Notes under the pieces: model-generated | The model's database searches: none | The model's input: the letters and a program-made list of their open reading frames with translations, nothing else | What the model was told of the DNA's origin: nothing | Assembly: GCA_001587575.1 (NCBI GenBank) | Contig: LNJC01000006.1 | Location: 1-47,917, forward strand | Source of the DNA: Candidatus Methanofastidiosum methylothiophilum | Lineage (GTDB): Archaea > Methanobacteriota_B > Thermococci > Methanofastidiosales > Methanofastidiosaceae | Direction: 5' to 3' | DNA length: 47,917 nucleotides | Shown: piece by piece, positions 41,699 to 47,917 of the stretch | Layout: each line of letters begins with the position of its first letter | How positions within the stretch are numbered: the first letter of the stretch is position 1 | Made by a program: the position numbers and the translations under genes

Positions 41699-42562
41699 AT
41701 GCAACTTACTGAAGATGAGATAGTTAACTTTTATAATATTTATAAAAGCTTGTTGGTTTATGTTAATAAAAAGAAATCAATAATATTAAAAATTGTGCCT
41801 GAAGGATTCCTTTTTGAAAACGCTCAGAAAGTTAGAGATTATCTTATAAAAAATATGTCAATAATTGACCAGTATGTTACAGAAAATCCAGATCACCTTA
41901 GTAAAGAAGAACTTAAAATTGTTAGTTCTTTTAAATATGGAATATACGGTAATTTCTTTATAGTGAAGCATGATAAAGAGTACACATACATATTTGATCC
42001 AGAAAATAAAAAAAGTTACGGTATAGACCCATTAGATGGAGAGTTGGAAGATTTAGTACTTGATGGGTACAGTGGTCCAGTATTGGTAAATATGTTTCTC
42101 CTGCCTTTTAAAAAGAAAATTATTTTTGATGGAATACTTCTTTATAAAAACATATATTTTGGCAAAAATTACGAAAGGGAATTAAAGGCGAAATATGAGG
42201 AAGCAATACTAAAATACGGACTTATTACATCTTTTGACTATAGCAAATCCAGAGAAGTAAGTGAAGAAGAACTCTTGAGATTTTATCTAAAGAACGACAC
42301 AAATAGAGACATGTTTTTTGATAATGTTATGGAAATACTTGAAAAAAATCCTTCTTTGGGATATATTCTTTATAGTGATGAATCGAAAAGACATTCAAGA
42401 AAAATCAAATCTTCTCTGAAGAAAAATGGGGCAAGAGGATATTTTGCTGTTCTATTTGACAGTGTCGTGGCAAGTGCATCAAATAAGAATGATCTTGAGG
42501 GTAGAATCTCTGAAGTTCTTCAAAATAATAAGAGGGATTGGATCTATATTTTTAAGATATAA
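41699..42562 (+). CDS. Unrecognised 287-residue protein
   Basis: ATG 41699 follows GAGGGAGAT. The protein is alpha/beta, charged, without signal or membrane helix. It has an N-terminal helical part (TEDEIVNFYNIYKSLLVYVN), a middle with repeated short strands (FFIVKHDKEYTYIFDPENKK, GYSGPVLVNMFLLPFKKKII) and a C-terminal domain (GYILYSDESKRHSRKIKSSL, RGYFAVLFDSVVASASNKND). Intact among decayed TA genes, so probably cargo of the island. I recognise no family or catalytic motif. Confidence 0.65.
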   Translation: MQLTEDEIVNFYNIYKSLLVYVNKKKSIILKIVPEGFLFENAQKVRDYLIKNMSIIDQYVTENPDHLSKEELKIVSSFKYGIYGNFFIVKHDKEYTYIFDPENKKSYGIDPLDGELEDLVLDGYSGPVLVNMFLLPFKKKIIFDGILLYKNIYFGKNYERELKAKYEEAILKYGLITSFDYSKSREVSEEELLRFYLKNDTNRDMFFDNVMEILEKNPSLGYILYSDESKRHSRKIKSSLKKNGARGYFAVLFDSVVASASNKNDLEGRISEVLQNNKRDWIYIFKI

Positions 42563-42603
42563 ATATCAATAAAAGATTTATATTAGAGTTTCATAATAAT
42601 TTT

Positions 42604-42915
42604 ATGAACTCTAAAAGTATTGATTTAATACCAAATAAAAAACTCACTAAATTTTGTAAAGATAATCATATCAAAAAAATGTCGCTTTTTGGATCTGCTC
42701 TGACTGATAGTTTCAATTCTGAGAGTGATATTGATCTATTGGTGGAATTTGAAGAAGGTCAGACCCCCGGTATTTTTAAAATATTAGAAATGGAAGAAGA
42801 AATATCTTCTCTTCTTGAAGGGCGTAAAGTTGATTTGAGGACGCCAAAGGATATTAGTCGGTACTTTAGAGTTCAGGTCATAGAAAGCTCAGAGGTACTT
42901 TATGCACAATCCTAG
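42604..42915 (+). CDS. MNT-type nucleotidyltransferase antitoxin
   Basis: 103 residues. SLFGSALTDSFNSESDIDLL is the GS-x-D-x-D site; VEFEEGQTPGIFKILEMEEE and RKVDLRTPKDISRYFR are typical of the COG1669 group. It is leaderless behind AAAAGATTTATATT. Its HEPN partner (overlapping start at 42902) is broken, so it is likely orphaned. Confidence 0.8.
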   Translation: MNSKSIDLIPNKKLTKFCKDNHIKKMSLFGSALTDSFNSESDIDLLVEFEEGQTPGIFKILEMEEEISSLLEGRKVDLRTPKDISRYFRVQVIESSEVLYAQS

Positions 42916-43078
42916 CCCTGACATTGTTAGAATAAAGCATATGCTCGATATAGCTAAAGAAATAAAAGTAGAGAAGACTTAGATATTGATGTAATATGGA
43001 GTAATGTAACTGAATACATACCCTCCCTTGAAGGAAAAAATTAAAATAATAGTAGAAGAATTTGATAATAATAAATAG
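42902..43078 (+). pseudogene. HEPN (DUF86) toxin, deleted and frameshifted
   Basis: ATG 42902 reads HNPSPDIVRIKHMLDIAKEI, the DUF86 N-terminus, then stops. The C-terminus appears in other frames as EDLDIDVIWSNVTEYIPSL and KEKIKIIVEEFDNNK. The middle with the R-x4-H-x-Y motif is gone. Confidence 0.7.
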
Positions 43079-43105
43079 ATTAATTATTGGAGAATTAGTG
43101 ATCAT

Positions 43106-43519
43106 ATGCCAGTTAATATTCAAGAAGAAATCGAGTCCTTAGTTAGGGAAGCGGCGTTCTTTGTAGAGGCTCAAGGAGAAGATGCATTTCCAATGTTTAG
43201 AACAGAAGGCAGGTTCCTCTATGACGATATCTATGTTTTTGTCTGGATAGTCAGAGCTAAAAGGATTATACGGCTTGTATTCCCACCCGACAACATGGGG
43301 GAAGATATAGAGATTACAGATATGACAGACGCTGGAGGGACAAATATCACAGAGATGATAATGAAGATAGCAAACAGCACTAAAGGCGAAGGATGGTCTG
43401 AACCTTATCTATGGAAGAGGCCAGGGGAGAATATTGACTCAGAAAAGATTTCATTTATCAAGAGTGTTACCAACAAGGGCAAGATGTATGTCGTTGGGGC
43501 AGGGCACTATCTGAAGTAA
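43106..43519 (+). CDS. Single Cache-like domain protein, apparently cytoplasmic
   Basis: 137 residues: helix IEELVREAAFF-like start (EEIESLVREAAFFVEAQGED), then DAFPMFRTEGRFLYDDIYVF, GWSEPYLWKRPGENIDSEKI and YVVGAGHYLK, the pattern of single Cache_2-type sensor domains. Those are normally exterior parts of receptors, but no signal or membrane helix is present here. It may bind a small ligand in the cytoplasm or be secreted otherwise. Confidence 0.7.
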   Translation: MPVNIQEEIESLVREAAFFVEAQGEDAFPMFRTEGRFLYDDIYVFVWIVRAKRIIRLVFPPDNMGEDIEITDMTDAGGTNITEMIMKIANSTKGEGWSEPYLWKRPGENIDSEKISFIKSVTNKGKMYVVGAGHYLK

Positions 43520-43624
43520 TATAGCCTAATAATAAAAAAAGCTATGAAGCCCTGGGCGTGCCAATTTACTAAATTGTATAGCCTTAGGAGAAATGACTTA
43601 TACTAACCTAAGATTTTACATAAT

Positions 43625-43954
43625 ATGGGCATTTACAACGAAAAAAATAGTTTTGAAAGAGAAATAGCCCGTGTACAAAGTGCTGCGATTAGTGATGAGA
43701 ACAAGAATGTTATTCTCGAATTCAAAAGTTATCTTATTGCAACTAGAATTGGTATTTTAAGGACAACTAGGTATGTTAATATTTTGAGGCAGATATCTCA
43801 GCGCTACAACAGTAAAAATTATTCAGATTGGACTAAGAAGGACGTCATTGAAACTCTTGAAAAAATTGAGATGGAAGACTACTCCCCTTACACAAAAAAA
43901 GAATTCGATAAAACATTGAAGCGATTCTTCAAATGGAGCAAGGGAGAGAACTAG
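43625..43954 (+). CDS. N-terminal (core-binding) domain of a tyrosine recombinase, truncated
   Basis: 109 residues resembling the SAM-like core-binding domain of archaeal XerA/phage-type integrases: SDENKNVILEFKSYLIATRI, RYVNILRQISQRYN, and the closing YSPYTKKEFDKTLKRFFKWS. The frame stops right after this domain and no catalytic domain (R..H..R..Y) follows in any frame that I can see. It is probably a remnant of the integrase that once mobilised parts of the island, or a stand-alone DNA-binding derivative. Confidence 0.65.
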   Translation: MGIYNEKNSFEREIARVQSAAISDENKNVILEFKSYLIATRIGILRTTRYVNILRQISQRYNSKNYSDWTKKDVIETLEKIEMEDYSPYTKKEFDKTLKRFFKWSKGEN

Positions 43955-44115
43955 AGATGAACAAGTGAGTAGAAAAATTATTTTAATTTTTCATGGTTCT
44001 TTATTTTAAAGCTTATCTTGGCTTTTCCCCATTATTGTTACCAAAACTTGTTTACCTCACGGAGATCTAGTTATATTCATCAAATATTCTCTTTACCGCA
44101 ATTTCTTCAGGCCTT

Positions 44116-44160
44116 TTAAAAATATGCTATGTCGTCTTCTATTTCCAAACCTAGGGGCAT
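44116..44160 (-). CDS. Short ORF downstream of the radical SAM gene
   Basis: ATG 44160 lies 9 bases after GGAGGTAG, an SD formed with the radical SAM stop codon. It encodes only MPLGLEIEDDIAYF. In another frame the sequence goes on as KRPEEIAVKRIFDEYN to 44067, so this may be a shifted gene of about 32 codons. It could be a small peptide coupled to the enzyme. Confidence 0.3.
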   Translation of the reverse strand: MPLGLEIEDDIAYF

Positions 44161-44169
44161 TCTTAATTC

Positions 44170-45153
44170 CTACCTCCAACATTTAGAGTCCATTCCAAGC
44201 ACATCAGATTGATAATGCCACGCATTTCCTCTGCATCCCCAACAATCAGTATTGCGCTCACAATTCTTGCATTTGGGTAGATTATCTAAATCTCTCAAAG
44301 GTATTTTCAAGAGCATTTCAAAATTTTCCTTAAAACAATCAATGAATCTTCTACTATTTATATTGCCAAAGCTCTGCCTTATCCTAGAACAAGGCGTCAG
44401 ATGCAAATTGTTTGTCACGCTCATCGTTGTTCCACAGTAGTATCTATCGACACATTGTGGTATAGGCGACATATCGGACCCATTTATTTTGTTCTTGACA
44501 ACACTTGCAGCTCTAACTTCTTCAGGAGCAGGTGCAAATTCAAATCCAGAGTAAACAGGTTTGTAAACTACAAATGTAGTTTTGATTCCAAAATTGTGTT
44601 TGAAGTATTCCGAAGTCTCTTTATAATCGCCTTTGGTCTGTAGATTTGTCAATGTCACGCAATTATATATGTCATTTGGATCTTTTCCAAGATCAATTAG
44701 AGTTCTTAACCCCTCTAAAAGATTTATCCTGAACTCATTAAAATCATTTGAATGGAGTTTTTCATATATGGGCCTTGTAATACTGTCAAAATGTACACTT
44801 ATTATTCCTTCTTCAGTGAGTTTAATAGCCTTTTTAGATACTCCTTTGTCTTTGAAGTAGTACCCGCTTGACCATATATTGTTTTTAATCCCAAGATCGT
44901 GGGCATATTTTAAGAGCTCTTCCCAGTCAGGATGGCATATGGGATCTCCTCCAAGCCACTCTATCCTTTTTGCTCCGAGGGTTGATGCATCATCAATTAT
45001 TTCAATTATTTTACTTTTAGGAACAACGTTCCCAAGATTTCCTTCTAGTTTGGTATAGCAGTAGTTGCATTCCTGAGGGCATATGTTGCATATCTCTAGT
45101 TGGAGGGTGTACAATCTTCCTTTATCAAAGTAGGACTTCATTTCATTGTCCAT
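44170..45153 (-). CDS. Radical SAM enzyme with C-terminal SPASM/twitch-like cysteines
   Basis: 327 residues. CPQECNYC (Cys25, 29, 32) is the SAM-cluster motif C-x3-C-x2-C. EWLGGDPICHPDWEELL is the GGDP-type substrate/SAM segment. The C-terminal part has a ladder of Cys (CVDRYYCGTTMS, CSRIRQSFGN, CKNCERNTDCWGCRGNAW and CWR) for one or two auxiliary clusters. The layout resembles peptide-modifying or maturase enzymes. Substrate unknown. ATG 45153 is leaderless with an ATATAAATAC box about 25 bases upstream. Confidence 0.8.
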   Translation of the reverse strand: MDNEMKSYFDKGRLYTLQLEICNICPQECNYCYTKLEGNLGNVVPKSKIIEIIDDASTLGAKRIEWLGGDPICHPDWEELLKYAHDLGIKNNIWSSGYYFKDKGVSKKAIKLTEEGIISVHFDSITRPIYEKLHSNDFNEFRINLLEGLRTLIDLGKDPNDIYNCVTLTNLQTKGDYKETSEYFKHNFGIKTTFVVYKPVYSGFEFAPAPEEVRAASVVKNKINGSDMSPIPQCVDRYYCGTTMSVTNNLHLTPCSRIRQSFGNINSRRFIDCFKENFEMLLKIPLRDLDNLPKCKNCERNTDCWGCRGNAWHYQSDVLGMDSKCWR

Positions 45154-45302
45154 AAAGAATAGTCTACTTATGTATTTATATGATTTTTTTATTGGTTATT
45201 TATCATGAAATTAATACTGAAATTCTAAATAGAGTATATTGGACTTACCTTAAAATTAGGCACTTTATAACTAAGAAAATATTATCCTCAGAATAGGGCG
45301 GT

Positions 45303-45617
45303 CTAAACTACTATCGGTTTAACTGAGCCGATTTCAATCAGCTTTGTCTTTTCGTACTTGTTCTCTACAATGTCAAACATTTTCCGGATATTTGTAGGCA
45401 TATTTATCTCTGAGATATCCTTCTTTGAGGACTTCTTTCTTAGGGAATACTGATGAGCAAATGATCTTGTGATTGTGGTAACGCCAGAAAAGTCTATCAC
45501 TACCTCACTTTCAGGCAGGGATTCAATATCATCAAATAGTGCATCCGCTATGTCCCTCAAAGCCAGGTCGTTTGATACCTCTTCACTAATAAAAATTATT
45601 TTATTTGATGTACTCAT
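45303..45617 (-). CDS. STAS-like domain protein (DUF4325)
   Basis: 104 residues from ATG 45617; the earlier 45638 start adds seven unconserved residues. EVSNDLALRDIADALFDDIE, VVIDFSGVTTITRSFAHQYS and LRKKSSKKDISEINMPTNIR match the STAS-like DUF4325 family, small domains often found with anti-sigma-like ATPases or other regulators. None is adjacent here. Confidence 0.7.
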   Translation of the reverse strand: MSTSNKIIFISEEVSNDLALRDIADALFDDIESLPESEVVIDFSGVTTITRSFAHQYSLRKKSSKKDISEINMPTNIRKMFDIVENKYEKTKLIEIGSVKPIVV

Positions 45618-45766
45618 ACATATTCGCCATTTTTTCATTTACTTTAGAAGATCATTTCCTTTTATCTATTTGTCCATTCTGTCAATGCTATTACAGGCCT
45701 CTTTGATCATACTGAAGGACAACAGATCTCGCTTTTGAATCTAGATAAGGCCATAATTGAGTTTAG

Positions 45767-46030
45767 TTAGTATTTAGCTAGTTTCTTGAATAAATCCTTT
45801 CTATCTTCAAAATTCTTGATATATGCTTCTCTAACTTCCGGCCTTACTGTTCTTTCTGGCTTGGGTTTAGGAATTAGTCCACACTTTTTAACTCTTACAG
45901 GCATATTAGAGGTTGATGAAGATTTATTTCTTATCTGAAATAAATTGACGATTCTGAATATAATTCTTGGACTTGAATTAATTTTAAGTCCACTAATTCG
46001 TTTATGCCTTATAGTGTCTCTTCCCATCAT
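45767..46030 (-). CDS. Hypothetical basic protein
   Basis: 87 residues, strongly basic, with a C-terminal KPKPERTVRPEVREAYIKNF then EDRKDLFKKLAKY. No family recognised. It is divergent from the AAA ATPase, sharing the 34-bp repeat region, and could be a DNA-binding partner or a small antitoxin-like protein. Confidence 0.4.
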   Translation of the reverse strand: MMGRDTIRHKRISGLKINSSPRIIFRIVNLFQIRNKSSSTSNMPVRVKKCGLIPKPKPERTVRPEVREAYIKNFEDRKDLFKKLAKY

Positions 46031-46088
46031 GATATTACCCTATGATTATGTTTTAAACATTTTCGATAAATCTGTTCATGTCTTCTAC

Positions 46089-46180
46089 TTATTTATATAT
46101 GGCTTGTTAAAATGATTTGGCCTTATTTATAAATGAGTTGTTAAAAATATTTTAAGTTATTTATAAATGAGTTGTTAAAA
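46089..46180. repeat. Three 24-bp units at exact 34-bp spacing
   Basis: TTATTTATAAATGAGTTGTT plus AAAA occurs at 46123-46146 and 46157-46180 without mismatch, and as a variant (ATATATGGC) at 46089-46112. The period is 34 bp. The last unit abuts the TATA box of the ATPase gene. Each unit also contains a TATA-like TTTATAAA. Confidence 0.75.
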
Positions 46181-46189
46181 AGATATAAA
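46181..46189 (+). promoter_or_regulatory. TATA box of the AAA ATPase gene
   Basis: GATATAAAA about 27 bases before ATG 46213, no SD: a leaderless start. Confidence 0.55.
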
Positions 46190-46212
46190 AAGAGTAATGT
46201 TCAATATTGGTC

Positions 46213-47703
46213 ATGGAAAAAATCTACGACATTAGTCAGTTGGCCGAGGCTAATAGATGGTGGGTAAATAAGAACAATATCTTAGATGATTTTAAGATTA
46301 TAAACTGGGAAGAATCAAAGTATAAGTGGAGCCCTAATCTGAAGAAATATATAAAATTAGACAAGGACGTCATATATACCGTTCGTGGCCCAAGGCAAGT
46401 GGGTAAAACTACCCTCGTTAAATTAATCATTAAGGACCTCTTACTAGAAGGCGGAATAGATCCAGAAAATATTTTTTTCTGGTCTTTTGAGAGCAACAGC
46501 CCTCAAGAATTAAACAAAATTATTGATACTTATCTAAGGTGGAGAAGTGCCAAATCAGCCCAAAGAAAATATCTTTTTCTGGACGAAATATCTGCGGTAA
46601 ATGATTGGCAGAAAGAAATAATGCATTTTTCAAACAGAGGAGATCTAGTTAATTGTTCAGTTGTTATTACAGGTTCCCACTCAATGGACATAAAATATTC
46701 AACAGAAAGGATGCCCGGCAGGAGGGGCGGTGATAAAAATGAGCCACTTGATAAGATACTTATGCCAATGAAGTTCTCTGAGTATGTAAAACTCGTATAC
46801 CCCGAAATCCAGGAAGTATTATCAAAAAATAATTTACTTAGAGGCAGTGAGCGAAAGGAAAAGATATTGAATCTATTTGATGGTGAAATAGATTCTGGAA
46901 TAGAGAACCTTTTGGTCTACAAAAAAGAATTAGACTCAATTTTTGATATGTACCTATATACTGGCGGAATACCATATGTGATAAATGAGTATCTTGTTGA
47001 TAATGAAATATCTACAAAAACTTTTAATTCCTATATTGGCTGGATAATTGGGGATCTTCAAAAATATAAATACAAGGAAGATTACTTCAAACAGATCATA
47101 AAGGCAATTTTTAAGACAATGCCAAATCCAATCAGCTGGAACAGTTTAAAGGATTTCACAGATATTAAAACTCATACGACAGTGCAGGACTACGTATCTG
47201 CTATGGAGGATATTTTTGTAGGAAATATTGTCTATCCGCTATCTCAAAAAAGTGGAGGGCCAAATCCTGTAAAAAATAAAAAGATATACATTTCAGATCC
47301 GTTTATTTTTCATGCACTACATGGCTGGGCACATGCGGAAAAAGATTATTATGAAAACCTAAAAGCCAATTTGTTAAATCTAGAAATGAAAAGCAAATTG
47401 ATTGAATGTGTTGTCCATAATCATTTATGCAGATGGTCTTATGGTCTAAATCCAAGAGATCTTTTTGACCCCAAAGATCATATTTGTTATTATAGGGACA
47501 AGAAAGAAAGAGAAATAGATTTCGTTGCCATTTACGGAGATAAAATTTTTCCATTTGAAGTAAAATATCAATCATCCATATCAAATTCAGATTTTAGTAA
47601 TTTTTCTTCGTTTAATCGTGGACTACTTATCTCAAAGGATCATACAATGAAATATAAAAACTACTACTCCATGCCCATATCGCTGTTTCTATTAATGATA
47701 TGA
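46213..47703 (+). CDS. AAA ATPase with DUF4143 (AAA_14-type)
   Basis: 496 residues from ATG 46213 (TTG 46207 rejected because the predicted transcript starts near the ATG). Walker A is RGPRQVGKTTLVKLIIKDLL, Walker B KYLFLDEISAVNDWQKEI, sensor-like CSVVITGSHSMDIKY. The C-terminal DUF4143 ends with a restriction-like REIDFVAIYGDKIFPFEVKY core (D..E-x-K). This family is frequent in archaea and often sits in defence or mobile regions. Its precise role is unsettled. Confidence 0.88.
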   Translation: MEKIYDISQLAEANRWWVNKNNILDDFKIINWEESKYKWSPNLKKYIKLDKDVIYTVRGPRQVGKTTLVKLIIKDLLLEGGIDPENIFFWSFESNSPQELNKIIDTYLRWRSAKSAQRKYLFLDEISAVNDWQKEIMHFSNRGDLVNCSVVITGSHSMDIKYSTERMPGRRGGDKNEPLDKILMPMKFSEYVKLVYPEIQEVLSKNNLLRGSERKEKILNLFDGEIDSGIENLLVYKKELDSIFDMYLYTGGIPYVINEYLVDNEISTKTFNSYIGWIIGDLQKYKYKEDYFKQIIKAIFKTMPNPISWNSLKDFTDIKTHTTVQDYVSAMEDIFVGNIVYPLSQKSGGPNPVKNKKIYISDPFIFHALHGWAHAEKDYYENLKANLLNLEMKSKLIECVVHNHLCRWSYGLNPRDLFDPKDHICYYRDKKEREIDFVAIYGDKIFPFEVKYQSSISNSDFSNFSSFNRGLLISKDHTMKYKNYYSMPISLFLLMI

Positions 47704-47723
47704 AACCCCCATACCAACAATTG

Positions 47724-47743
47724 CGCATAACGTTAATTATGCG
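47724..47743. repeat. Inverted repeat after the ATPase gene
   Basis: CGCATAA and TTATGCG flank a 6-base loop CGTTAA, 20 bases after the stop. It could be part of a terminator or an operator. The remainder of 47704-47909 is AT-rich with no ORF. Confidence 0.4.
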
Positions 47744-47909
47744 AATAAATTATACATTTGTGTTTTATTTTAAACTTTAGTGTTGATAGATCTGCAATTA
47801 ATATTCTTACATAAAATAAATATATTAAAAAATCTATAATAATGCTTTGTTGAATAATTCCTCTCAAATGAAGAGAAAAGCTTAAACCCCATAAAAACCC
47901 CACCTTTTT

Positions 47910-47917
47910 ATGCAGCG
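47910..47917 (+). CDS. Start of a gene running off the window (MQ...)
   Basis: ATG 47910 is 26 bases after AGCTTAAAC, matching the leaderless promoter spacing used across the window. Only two codons are visible, so this rests on the promoter alone. Confidence 0.3.

Overview
This is a low-GC archaeal chromosome segment. Archaeal hallmarks include a PriL-type primase large subunit, the SMC/ScpA pair, TiaS (agmatidine synthesis), CarS (CDP-archaeol synthase), archaeal TrmI, SecDF without SecYEG, a DUF835 response regulator and a TIGR00304/DUF131 membrane protein. Many genes have a TATA-like box about 25 bases before the start codon, which implies leaderless mRNAs. Others have a GGAGGTGA-type Shine-Dalgarno (SD) site, usually with 4-6 bases to the start. 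Gene content (F420-type FrhB domains, IorB, Amt/GlnK, aldehyde ferredoxin oxidoreductase) suggests an anaerobic euryarchaeon. A Methanofastidiosa/WSA2-like or Thermococci-related lineage is my guess, and no marker here proves it.

1-29.1 kb is an ordinary core region. It holds iorB, an archaetidylserine decarboxylase, smc-scpA, a membrane winged-helix protein, an HTH regulator, a tiaS/nicotinate phosphoribosyltransferase/DUF6884 operon and priL. Next come a rearranged FrhB-like gene coupled to a PreA-like dihydropyrimidine dehydrogenase subunit, an amt-glnK nitrogen module with a palindrome-rich upstream region, a Roadblock protein, an SLC13/ArsB-type transporter with a universal stress protein, and an aldolase plus aldehyde oxidoreductase pair. 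The core ends with a REC-GAF-DUF835 regulator, secF-secD, DUF131-trmI, carS and mtnA.

29.1-43.1 kb is an accessory island around one very large surface protein (31575-36395). It holds at least eleven toxin-antitoxin modules or remnants: MNT/HEPN (three, two decayed), HicAB plus a hicB remnant, RelE types (three, two broken), wHTH-MNT (one intact, one broken), PIN/AF2212-like, MazF and an orphan AbrB. Two repeat families punctuate the array. Upstream of the surface gene, three exact copies of a 31-bp repeat bracket two TA units of about 550 bp. Downstream, four diverged copies of the surface gene's own 3' end and terminator separate further TA units. An integrase fragment (N-terminal domain only) lies at 43.6 kb.

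43.1-47.9 kb holds a single Cache domain protein, a radical SAM/SPASM-like enzyme, a STAS-like protein and an AAA/DUF4143 ATPase preceded by three 34-bp-spaced repeats. Another leaderless gene may begin at the very end.

The strongest unusual signals are (i) six genes whose homologous N-terminus begins at a near-cognate codon (ATA, CTG, ACG, ATC) just after a good SD site; (ii) an FrhB-like protein with its halves in swapped order; (iii) the repeat-punctuated toxin-antitoxin cassette arrays.
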